NCBI GenBank assembly: GCA_021740785.1
Contig: JAIOZI010000005.1
Coordinates: forward strand, 1 to 64,000
DNA from: Melioribacteraceae bacterium
Lineage (GTDB): Bacteria; Bacteroidota; Ignavibacteria; Ignavibacteriales; Melioribacteraceae
DNA length: 64,000 nucleotides
Direction of reading: 5' to 3'
Below the pieces are notes generated by a model. It saw only the letters and a program-made list of their open reading frames with translations. It ran no database searches and had not been told where the DNA came from. Shown here one piece after another: positions 26,128 through 33,818 of this stretch (positions are counted from its first letter, which is position 1; every line of letters begins with the position of its first letter). Both the position numbers and the translations under genes were made by a program.

Positions 26128-26562
26128 TTGAAAATATTATTCGATAGTTCCGTGCTAATCGCAGCCTTTGTTGAATCACATCCGAAACATAAAACTGCTT
26201 TACCGTATTTATTGAAAGCGAAGAATAAAGAATTTGAATTGTTTGTTTCATCACATACAATATTGGAGATATACAGCGTTTTAACAAGCGCTCCGTTCAA
26301 GCCTAGAATCACTCCACAAATTGCAAAGAAATTAATAGAGAACAATATTATAAACCTTGCGAAAATCATTTACTTAACGGATAAAGAATATTTTCGATTA
26401 GTTGTTAAAATGACTTCTTCAAATTTCTCCGGTGGAATTGTTTATGATGCATTAATAGTTGAATGTGCATTGAAAGCAAAAACAGATGAGATATTCACCC
26501 TTAATTCAAAAGATTTTATTAAACTGACGACTGGAAAACCCATCAGAATAAATACACTCTAA
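26128..26562 (+). CDS. vapC: VapC-type PIN-domain ribonuclease toxin
   Basis: The 144-residue protein starts at TTG. It has the PIN fold acidic residues: LFDSSVLIAAF (Asp6), HTILEIYSVLT (Glu near 48), GGIVYDALIVECAL (Asp near 109) and IFTLNSKDF near the C-terminus. PIN toxins cut tRNA or rRNA in a Mg-dependent way. It forms a toxin-antitoxin pair with the AbrB-type gene just upstream. Confidence 0.92.
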   Translation: MKILFDSSVLIAAFVESHPKHKTALPYLLKAKNKEFELFVSSHTILEIYSVLTSAPFKPRITPQIAKKLIENNIINLAKIIYLTDKEYFRLVVKMTSSNFSGGIVYDALIVECALKAKTDEIFTLNSKDFIKLTTGKPIRINTL

Positions 26563-26610
26563 CTTTAAAAATTGATTGATTATTAACAGGTAATTATTTG
26601 ATGTGCGGAC

Positions 26611-26637
26611 AAAAAAAATCCCGGCAAGTGCCGGGAT
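26611..26637 (-). terminator. Terminator of the cold-shock gene
   Basis: On the minus strand ATCCCGGC-loop-GCCGGGAT (8-bp perfect stem, 4-nt loop) is followed by eight T. It lies 25 bp after the cold-shock stop codon. Confidence 0.9.
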
Positions 26638-26661
26638 AAAAGATCTAAATTTGAGGTTGAA

Positions 26662-26874
26662 TTAACCAATCAATCTTACTTCAGATGCCTGAAGACCTTT
26701 GGCACCTTGAGTAACGGTATATTCAACTTTATCATTTTCTTCTAAAGTTTTATAACCGTCGCCGACTATCGATTTGAAATGAACAAATACGTCGTCGCCG
26801 CTTTCCTGCTGAATAAAACCAAAACCTTTTGTACTGTTAAACCATTTAACAGATCCTTCTTTGCGCTCTGCCAT
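26662..26874 (-). CDS. cspA: Cold-shock protein, CspA family
   Basis: The 70-residue single OB-fold has both RNA-binding motifs: KGFGFI (RNP1) and VFVHF (RNP2). It is an RNA chaperone that melts mRNA secondary structure. The ribosome-binding site AAGGAG is well placed. About 300 bp without a gene lies upstream, room for the long structured leader typical of csp genes. The gene is monocistronic, with a strong terminator. Its letter is a family label only. Confidence 0.96.
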   Translation of the reverse strand: MAERKEGSVKWFNSTKGFGFIQQESGDDVFVHFKSIVGDGYKTLEENDKVEYTVTQGAKGLQASEVRLIG

Positions 26875-27186
26875 AACAGATGCTCCTTTTTGTAAATTAA
26901 TAATGATTGTTCCGACAGGGCTCTAAATTATATAGGTAAGTTGTTGAATAAATCTACATCTATATCTACATCTACAAATACTGTTTTCACAGTATCACTT
27001 TAAAGTTACTGCCTTATTGATTCAAACATACGTAAAGAATCCTTCGCATCCTAACTTAATTTTCAAATATTTTTAATTACTTGCTCTATTAATCGAAAAT
27101 GCAATATATTATTTACTAAATCAGTTGATTTAATCAGTAATAGAATCTTCTGCTGGTACCTTTTATCTTAATCTTTGGAATAAATT
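26875..27186. promoter_or_regulatory. Divergent intergenic region between csp and the HsmA-like gene
   Basis: The 312-bp gene-free region should contain the csp promoter and its 5' leader on the minus strand and the promoter of the gene at 27187 on the plus strand. A short run of hexamer-like TCTACA/TCTATA repeats lies near 26955-26980. No specific operator was recognised. Confidence 0.4.
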
Positions 27187-27564
27187 ATGGATGGTTTACT
27201 TTTTGCTTCTGCAACATTAATTACACTTGCGCTTGTGTTTTACTCAATCGGCGTATGGGCGGAAAAAATTGCTCACTATTTAAAGATCTGGCATGCAATA
27301 TTTTTCTGGGTCGGGTTGACATTCGATATTTCCGGAACATACGCTATGCACCTTCTAGCAAAAGGTCCGTTTAATATTTTTGAACCTCACACCTTAACCG
27401 GTCAAATAGCATTGTGGCTGATGTTTGGACATGCAGCATGGGCAACTTATGTTATAAAAAAAGGGAATGACGATTCACGCAAGAAATTTAATAGGTACAG
27501 TTTAATTGTTTGGATGTTTTGGCTAATCCCCTATTTCGGCGGTATGTATTTAGCCATGAGCTAA
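27187..27564 (+). CDS. HsmA-like small membrane protein (TIGR03987 family)
   Basis: The 125-residue protein has four membrane helices (about 3-22, 34-54, 67-88 and 101-122). Conserved polar residues lie in IWHAIFFWVGLTFDISGTYAMH and GHAAWATYV. The family is called HsmA-like; its biochemical role is not known. It stands alone between csp and another small membrane gene. Confidence 0.7.
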   Translation: MDGLLFASATLITLALVFYSIGVWAEKIAHYLKIWHAIFFWVGLTFDISGTYAMHLLAKGPFNIFEPHTLTGQIALWLMFGHAAWATYVIKKGNDDSRKKFNRYSLIVWMFWLIPYFGGMYLAMS

Positions 27565-27733
27565 TTACATGATTTAAATCTTTTCGTCGAATTATTCAAA
27601 ATTGTTTAGTATTTTAGAGCGGTATTAGATTTGTCATCAACCAATTCGCGGATATCTTTACTTTCTTACAGAGAATGATTCTACTCGATTAGATATAATG
27701 ATAAATTAATTTATTATTAATCTTGAGGTGATC

Positions 27734-28117
27734 GTGGAACTTAGTAAGTATCAGAAAAAATGGATCTTTTGGTCTCCCCGAATACTGGCAATTATTTTTG
27801 CCATCTTCATCAGTATCTTTGCCTTTGATGTTTTCACTGAGAATTATTCAACAATTTGGGAAAGCATACTTGCTTTAGCTTTACATCTTTTCCCTACCTT
27901 CATCGTATTAATGGTACTAATTATCTCATGGAATTTTGAATGGATCGGCGGCATAATATATACGGCAATGGGAATTTATTATATCTTTATAACTTCCGGT
28001 GATATGAATTGGTCGGCTTATATTATTATTCCCGGAACACTGTTTCTTATAGCAGTTTTATTTTTTATTAACTGGTACCTTCATGATGAAATCAGAAAAC
28101 CGGATAGATTTTATTGA
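27734..28117 (+). CDS. Hypothetical small integral membrane protein
   Basis: About 127 residues with four hydrophobic helices and the motif NFEWIGGIIYTAMGIYYIF. The open frame includes a GTG at 27728, but the second GTG at 27734 leaves a GAGGTGA ribosome-binding site free and is preferred. It resembles the DUF7670 type of four-helix protein found in Bacteroidota; that name is a guess. No enzymatic motif is seen. Confidence 0.65.
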   Translation: MELSKYQKKWIFWSPRILAIIFAIFISIFAFDVFTENYSTIWESILALALHLFPTFIVLMVLIISWNFEWIGGIIYTAMGIYYIFITSGDMNWSAYIIIPGTLFLIAVLFFINWYLHDEIRKPDRFY

Positions 28118-28176
28118 TCTTTCTTGAATAATAAATGATACCGGTTACCAATAAAAATGTAAACAGGAAATAAAAA

Positions 28177-28785
28177 ATGAGAAAGGAATTCTTTGAAGAT
28201 ATTGAGGGAGGTACTTTTTATACTTGCATCGGCACTTATGCAAGCGGCGGAATCTTAAAATTAACAACCGGTTCAAGAGATTGGAAATTTATCAAGCCCG
28301 GTACCGAAGAATGGGAATCTACACATCAAAGAATTTTCCGAATGATGAAAGTAGAATTGATAAAATCCGAAGAACTCCCGGTTAGTTTACCGACTAATAT
28401 AGATTCACTCATAGAGAATAAAATTGAATTTGAAAATCAAGATGACCCCGTGTACACTGCTGAGGATTATCCCGTGATTGCTACCTTTATACATAACGGG
28501 GCGGATAGAAAGTTGTCGCTGCACCTTGTTCTCTACGAAGATGTTTATGAATTAAAATTCGGCGACGGTACATTCCATTACCTTGAAAATGTTTTCACAG
28601 ATGAAAAGGAAGCTGTGAATTACATTAAAGAAAATTATAAACCGGGAAATAAATACTACATTCGGAAGATCATTTTAGAATTAATTGATGATAGAATAAT
28701 ATTTTCTTTTATCGAGAAATATAGGTATGACAGGTTTTCGGAGAAGGAAATTCTTTCACTTTTACAAAACAAACTGCTGAAATAG
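28177..28785 (+). CDS. Hypothetical cytosolic protein
   Basis: The 202-residue protein is not recognised. It has no signal peptide or membrane segment. Features are GTFYTCIGTYASGGILKLTTG near the start and a charged middle, with beta-rich segments such as LSLHLVLYEDVYELKFGDG. The start has an AGGAAAT ribosome-binding site. It ends before a strong bidirectional terminator. Confidence 0.7.
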   Translation: MRKEFFEDIEGGTFYTCIGTYASGGILKLTTGSRDWKFIKPGTEEWESTHQRIFRMMKVELIKSEELPVSLPTNIDSLIENKIEFENQDDPVYTAEDYPVIATFIHNGADRKLSLHLVLYEDVYELKFGDGTFHYLENVFTDEKEAVNYIKENYKPGNKYYIRKIILELIDDRIIFSFIEKYRYDRFSEKEILSLLQNKLLK

Positions 28786-28798
28786 CAGAAATGATTAA

Positions 28799-28832
28799 CC
28801 GGATCATTTTTTTTTGAATTAAAATGATCCGG
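28799..28832. terminator. Bidirectional rho-independent terminator
   Basis: CCGGATCATTTT (28799-28810) and AAAATGATCCGG (28821-28832) form a perfect 12-bp stem. T- and A-rich flanks sit on both sides. It serves the convergent genes ending at 28785 and 28853. Confidence 0.9.
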
Positions 28833-28852
28833 CTTATGAATTAACTTTAAAA

Positions 28853-29896
28853 TCAAAGACTCTCTAAAATATCTTTAATTCTCTCCTTTTGATCTTCAGG
28901 CGCCATTTCAAGAGTTTTATTATAATACTTTTTTGCTTTCTCTATTTCCCCTTTAAAGGCATAAGCCTCAGCAAGACTGTCGTAAACATTCCATGAATCC
29001 GGGAATTTCTTTATGTTTATTTCGAAAACAGATATTGCTTTTTCAACTTCACCTTGACTCATTAATTGATAACCGAAAGTATTAAGTTCAACCTCAGTAG
29101 CTGCATCGTAAGCTTCGGTGGTGAGACGTTCATATTCATTCTTATTTCCGCGCAGGTCATAAATAGCTGCTTTAATTAGTAAGTTGTTCATTGATCTGGC
29201 TCGGGCAAGAGCTTTATCGATCCATTCCTCTGCCTGATCCAAATAAACATTATTTTTAACTAAATAATTTGCAGCCTGTGCAAATGCTGCGGGATTAAAA
29301 CCGGGAAGCGATCTAAGCTGTTTTTTGAAATTATCGACAATAATCGAATAGAGATCAAATTCAACATCAAAACTTACACGCAGGTTTTCCCATACCAGCG
29401 AGACAGTTACCGCGTTAGATGATTTGATATCAATCTCATAATTCAACCATTCATTGAATTCATTCTGTTCGGGTTTTACTTTTATACGAAGTTCATCCAA
29501 TGACTCATCATAAAAGAAACTTCCCCATGCATGATCGACAGTGTTAAAGATCAGGGTCCACTCCTCTTCACCCGGTATTGCATGGAACCCGTAACTTCCG
29601 GCAGGCAGCCTTCGTCCGTTTATTTTTGCATCATCAGTGATGCTGAACGTTGTGTTTTCATTTGCACCGGCTCGCCATATTTCATTATATGGAACTAAGC
29701 CTCCCCAAATTTGTCTTTCTTTAACACCCGGGCGATGGAATGTCAATTTCACATCACTAAACCCGATACGTTGAAGAACTTCGGCATACGGACTTACACG
29801 CGGCATTGTAATCGGCTGTTGTGCCACCAATGTTATGGAATAAAACAGGAAAAATACAACGAGTATTAATCTATATTTATTTATTAAACTAATCAT
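28853..29896 (-). CDS. DUF2911 protein with C-terminal TPRs
   Basis: The protein has 347 residues from the preferred ATG at 29896, which has a GAGGATCAG ribosome-binding site. The open frame runs on to 29959 but would overlap the upstream gene and lacks a signal. After the signal peptide (LILVVFFLFYSITLVAQ) comes a DUF2911 domain (about 22-160: VKLTFHRPGVKERQIWGGL, PYNEIWRAGANENTTF, LPAGSYGFHAIP). TPR helices follow (about 220-345). DUF2911 proteins are secreted or periplasmic and of unknown role. It is the last gene of a minus-strand run with a coiled-coil protein, a lipoprotein and a dipeptidyl peptidase. Confidence 0.85.
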   Translation of the reverse strand: MISLINKYRLILVVFFLFYSITLVAQQPITMPRVSPYAEVLQRIGFSDVKLTFHRPGVKERQIWGGLVPYNEIWRAGANENTTFSITDDAKINGRRLPAGSYGFHAIPGEEEWTLIFNTVDHAWGSFFYDESLDELRIKVKPEQNEFNEWLNYEIDIKSSNAVTVSLVWENLRVSFDVEFDLYSIIVDNFKKQLRSLPGFNPAAFAQAANYLVKNNVYLDQAEEWIDKALARARSMNNLLIKAAIYDLRGNKNEYERLTTEAYDAATEVELNTFGYQLMSQGEVEKAISVFEINIKKFPDSWNVYDSLAEAYAFKGEIEKAKKYYNKTLEMAPEDQKERIKDILESL

Positions 29897-29930
29897 CTGA
29901 TCCTCATGGATATTAATTTGCAAATACTTC

Positions 29931-31160
29931 TTATGATCTTTTCTTAACAAACAGTGCAATTATTACGAGGAGTAAAATTATCGCAACAAATATTAAAACG
30001 ATTCTAAGTGTGTTGGCATCAGATTCACCAACCTGGCTCCATTCCGTAATTTTCTCTTCAACCATTATTTTTTGCTCTTCGGTCAGTAATTCTTTTTCGA
30101 GGAGAAAAGGCATCCAATTGAGATTAATTTCAGCGTACCAAACCGAATCGACAAATACACTATATTCATCAGCGGAAAATTCTAATGGACCTTCATCGTA
30201 AGAATTAATTTTTGAATCGATATAACCTGTTAGACTGTTAACAAATTGTTCGCCGGTATAGAAAGTATCAACTTCGATTCCCCTGTTATTAAATAGGGAT
30301 TTAATTTCAGCCCATATTTTTTTATCAACTGAAGCGCTCCATTCATTAACCAGATCATTAATTTCATACAAATTTTGCTGCGGCGAACTTTCCACCGACA
30401 TAACATTTGCGATTGTTGTTCCGAGTAATTTCCAACGTTCTTTAAAATCGATCTGTTCATTTTTAATTTTATGCAAATCTTCGGGTTTGAATATAGCTGC
30501 ATTAATAAACTGGATATTATCCTGAAGAAGCTGCTTGATATTATTCAACAGATTATACTGCTTAATGTTATATGTAACTTTTTTCTTTTCATTAAGCGTC
30601 ATGGATTCAAGGTTATAATGCGGTTTCAGGACAAGGCTGTCGATAAGCTTTTTAATTATATCATCACGTTTGTTGATATTGCTGCGCATACTGGAGATAC
30701 GGCTCGTCCATGCTTCGTTCTTTGAGCGTTCATCTGCAAGTTCACCCTTAATCTTGGTCAGCTCCTGAAGATTTTCATAATAACTTTTGCTTAGCTCATC
30801 GAGATCTCTTTTCAACTTACTCACCTGTGTTTGGAGAGTAACAACCTGAGTTTTAAGATTCAGCTTCTCTTCGGCATTTTGCAGATCTGCAATAAGATTA
30901 TCAAATGTTGTGTTATAATTTTCCGGGTAGAGAGCGCCGTCTAAAAGTTTTTTATCCGCAGAGAATTTGTTTCTTAACGCAACTATTGAATCGTTAATAC
31001 TGCTAAGTTCATCAGCAGAGCGGACACTCTCAAGAGCTTTTGTATAATATTCAACCTTTTGTTTGAAAGTCTGAACTTTCTTGTAATCGGATTGCGCGGT
31101 AAGAGTCGAGGAAGCTAACAATACCGTCACAATTAATAACTTTATTAATCTATTCATCAC
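29931..31160 (-). CDS. Coiled-coil membrane-anchored hypothetical protein
   Basis: The 409-residue protein begins with a signal peptide (LIKLLIVTVLLASSTLTAQ), then long heptad-rich helices (about 25-170; LQNAEEKLNLKTQVVTLQTQ is typical). A helical central part follows, and one C-terminal membrane helix (about 384-405; VLIFVAIILLLVIIALFV) ends in KKRS. The topology suggests a periplasmic domain anchored by the C-terminal helix. The family is not recognised. The ATG overlaps the stop of the lipoprotein gene (ATGA), so the two are co-translated. Confidence 0.8.
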   Translation of the reverse strand: MMNRLIKLLIVTVLLASSTLTAQSDYKKVQTFKQKVEYYTKALESVRSADELSSINDSIVALRNKFSADKKLLDGALYPENYNTTFDNLIADLQNAEEKLNLKTQVVTLQTQVSKLKRDLDELSKSYYENLQELTKIKGELADERSKNEAWTSRISSMRSNINKRDDIIKKLIDSLVLKPHYNLESMTLNEKKKVTYNIKQYNLLNNIKQLLQDNIQFINAAIFKPEDLHKIKNEQIDFKERWKLLGTTIANVMSVESSPQQNLYEINDLVNEWSASVDKKIWAEIKSLFNNRGIEVDTFYTGEQFVNSLTGYIDSKINSYDEGPLEFSADEYSVFVDSVWYAEINLNWMPFLLEKELLTEEQKIMVEEKITEWSQVGESDANTLRIVLIFVAIILLLVIIALFVKKRS

Positions 31161-31609
31161 TGCCTAATTCCATCTTTAGTTAAAAATGTTGATTGATTAT
31201 CGCCTTGAATAAATTCAATATATGGAGACCTCTGATTAAATGCAGGACCATTTACCCCTTCCGAATTGACTAAGATTTTAGATACCAAATTCATACCGCC
31301 TTCCTCAGCCAGGAAAACATAAACATTCCGCAAGCCTTGAGATGTCATGAAGTAGTAACCTTTTTGATCACGGATCACACGCACTTCCCTTCCGCTTATT
31401 TCAGGTAACGGAATTTCCTCTTGTTGAAACATTGCCGAAACATTTACATCAAAAGAATAACGTGTATCTGTTATAACACCTTCTTCATCAACAATCAACA
31501 CACTTTCAACGGGCCATGAATAATCAGCCGGTTCCATTCTAAAAGTTGAACAAGCTGCTGCGATAATGCCGAGCAATAAAGCCGCGAGGGCATTGCTAAT
31601 GTATCTCAT
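31157..31609 (-). CDS. Hypothetical lipoprotein
   Basis: The 150-residue protein has a lipobox (IIAAAC, Cys20), then a beta-rich domain with YSFDVNVSAMFQQEEI and YYFMTSQGLRNVYVF. No family is recognised. It is transcribed 2 bp after the S9 peptidase and overlaps the coiled-coil gene by 4 bp. The tight packing suggests that peptidase, lipoprotein and coiled-coil protein act together at the envelope. Confidence 0.75.
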   Translation of the reverse strand: MRYISNALAALLLGIIAAACSTFRMEPADYSWPVESVLIVDEEGVITDTRYSFDVNVSAMFQQEEIPLPEISGREVRVIRDQKGYYFMTSQGLRNVYVFLAEEGGMNLVSKILVNSEGVNGPAFNQRSPYIEFIQGDNQSTFLTKDGIRQ

Positions 31610-31611
31610 AT

Positions 31612-33801
31612 TTAATCCCTTGTAATTTCTTTGTTTAATAAATTATGAAACCAGAACTCCAATTCTTCTCTCATAAAGTGCGGACGTTTAGGGTAGCCTA
31701 CACCGTGACGAGCATTGGGGTACAACATTAATTCAAAATCTTTATCCAAATCCTGAAGTTTACTTATGAATTGCATTGTGTTCTGCATGTGAACATTATC
31801 ATCCATTGTTCCGTGTGTGATTAACAATTTCCCTTTGTATTTTTCGGCATGAGTCATAGCCGAACCAAACTCATAACCTTCGGGATTTTCTTCAGGCGTA
31901 TCCATATATCGTTCGGTGTAAACATTATCATAAAGATGCCAATCGGTTACGGAGAAATGAGCGACACCGTGTGTAAAATAATCGGCGCCGTAAGTTAATG
32001 CCATACATGTTGCATAACCACCGTAACTTCCCCCGGTTACTGCAATTTTAGTTGTATCAACAAATGACTTTGATTTCAGCCAATCTACTATGACGGTTAA
32101 ATCATCAATTTCATATTTCCCCAGTTGGCGATGCATTAAAGCAACACCCTTTTTACCGAAATGTCCCGAACCCCGGTGATCAGCCGAAATCATAATAATT
32201 CCGTTTTGGGCGAGATAAAAATCATTCAACCAATACGGGAAAGAATTCCAAACAGTCTGCGCAGCAGGTCCACCGTAAATTGAAAATACGACAGGATATT
32301 TTTTGTCTTCATCAAAATCCGGTGGAAGAATCCATTTAACCGGCAGATCGAAACCATCATCTGTCGGAACTGTAAATAATTCAGCTTTACCCAAATTATA
32401 ATCATCGAAAGCTTCGGATTTAGCATCACCGATAACACGGATGAAATTTCCGTCACCATCCCGCAATTCAAATTTATTCGGGGTGTTTACACTGCTGAAT
32501 CTATCGGTAAAAAATGATCCATCAGGTGATAAACTTGTTGAATGATTACCGGATTCTGATGTAAGTTTCGTTAAATCACTTCCATCAAATTTTATTTTAT
32601 ATAAGTGGTTTTCGGTTGATGTTTCTTTTGTTCCTCTAAAGTACAGAATTTCATTTTCCTCATCTATCAATTCAATTCCGTTCACAGCCCAATCACCGTC
32701 AGTAATTTGGTTAATCAGTTGACCATCGATTGAATAATGATAAACATGATTCCATCCATTCTTATTCGAATTAATCAGAAAACTTTTGCCATCATTCACA
32801 AAATGAATATTCTCGAAAAATTCAACCCATGCATCCTGCTTTTCATCATATATTTGAGTTTTATTGCCCGTGTCAGGATCGGTTGAAAATATTTTCAGGT
32901 TGTCCTGTCCCCTGTTCATCCATTGAAACAATAAGCGGTTGCCGTCGGGAGTCCAGAAAGGCCATGCAATGTAATGATCGGCGAGCGGATCGGAATCAAC
33001 CCAAACGATTTCCCCGCTCTGAAGATCAGCAATACCCAGTTCAACATATGGATTGGGATCACCTGCTTTCGGATAATGTTCCCATTCAAGTTCACCGTGT
33101 GTTCCGTCTGCCCGGTAAAGTGGAAATTTGGGAACCGGACTGTCATCAAATTTTAAGAATGCAATTTTATTACTATTCGGAGACCACCAGAATGATTTAT
33201 ACCTTGACCTTCTTCCCAATATTTCTTCGTAGTAAACCCAGGATGCCCATCCGTTATAAACTGTTTCCGATCCGTCATTAGTAATTTGATGTTCAAGACC
33301 GGTTTCTAATTCCAAAGCAAATAAATTATGTTCCCGTGTATAAGCTACATATTTATAATCCGGTGAAAAAGAGGCATTATTTTCTTCGGCAGTAGAAGCA
33401 GTTAATCTTTTTAATTCGCTGTAACCTTCTTCATAGAAATAAATATCGCCGTCAATTTCAAATATCATTTTGGTATAGTCGTCATTTCTGTCAGCCGGAT
33501 ATTCCGCTCTCGACCCGCGGGGTAATATTTCATCAAATTTTGAGAAATCGATATAAACTTCACTCTCACCTGTTTCAGCATCAACTTTAAGAAGCTGTGA
33601 ACTTTTGGTTTCCATATCGATTTTCATTTCGAGATAAGTATTATTATCGTACCAGCCGCTGATTCGCGGAAGTGTTTCGAGAAGACGAGGCTGTCCTCCC
33701 GAATAAACCTGGCTGTAGGTTAAGTACTTTTGCTGAGCCGGTAAGCTCAAAAATAATGTGAGTGAAATAAAGATGAACAAAATGATTTTAAAACTTTTCA
33801 C
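31612..33801 (-). CDS. S9B-family dipeptidyl peptidase (DPP IV-like)
   Basis: The 729-residue secreted protein has a signal peptide (IILFIFISLTLFLSLPA). An eight-bladed propeller (about 45-470) includes the substrate-amine-binding region WVYYEEILGRRSRYKSFWWS. The alpha/beta-hydrolase domain has its nucleophile in GGSYGGYA (Ser near 590), Asp in GTMDDNVH (near 665) and His in ARHGVG (near 700). Such enzymes release dipeptides after Pro or Ala in the periplasm. It heads a run with the lipoprotein and coiled-coil genes, just after the RsbU-like gene. Confidence 0.95.
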   Translation of the reverse strand: MKSFKIILFIFISLTLFLSLPAQQKYLTYSQVYSGGQPRLLETLPRISGWYDNNTYLEMKIDMETKSSQLLKVDAETGESEVYIDFSKFDEILPRGSRAEYPADRNDDYTKMIFEIDGDIYFYEEGYSELKRLTASTAEENNASFSPDYKYVAYTREHNLFALELETGLEHQITNDGSETVYNGWASWVYYEEILGRRSRYKSFWWSPNSNKIAFLKFDDSPVPKFPLYRADGTHGELEWEHYPKAGDPNPYVELGIADLQSGEIVWVDSDPLADHYIAWPFWTPDGNRLLFQWMNRGQDNLKIFSTDPDTGNKTQIYDEKQDAWVEFFENIHFVNDGKSFLINSNKNGWNHVYHYSIDGQLINQITDGDWAVNGIELIDEENEILYFRGTKETSTENHLYKIKFDGSDLTKLTSESGNHSTSLSPDGSFFTDRFSSVNTPNKFELRDGDGNFIRVIGDAKSEAFDDYNLGKAELFTVPTDDGFDLPVKWILPPDFDEDKKYPVVFSIYGGPAAQTVWNSFPYWLNDFYLAQNGIIMISADHRGSGHFGKKGVALMHRQLGKYEIDDLTVIVDWLKSKSFVDTTKIAVTGGSYGGYATCMALTYGADYFTHGVAHFSVTDWHLYDNVYTERYMDTPEENPEGYEFGSAMTHAEKYKGKLLITHGTMDDNVHMQNTMQFISKLQDLDKDFELMLYPNARHGVGYPKRPHFMREELEFWFHNLLNKEITRD

Positions 33802-33818
33802 AGTTTCCTCCGGAAATT

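Noticed and set aside
29896-29959. N-terminal extension of the DUF2911 protein
   Set aside because: It would overlap the upstream gene and lacks a signal peptide. The ATG at 29896 has a ribosome-binding site and a signal sequence.
32829-33281. 150-residue plus-strand frame inside the S9 peptidase gene
   Set aside because: It is antisense to a strongly supported conserved gene, with no homology of its own.
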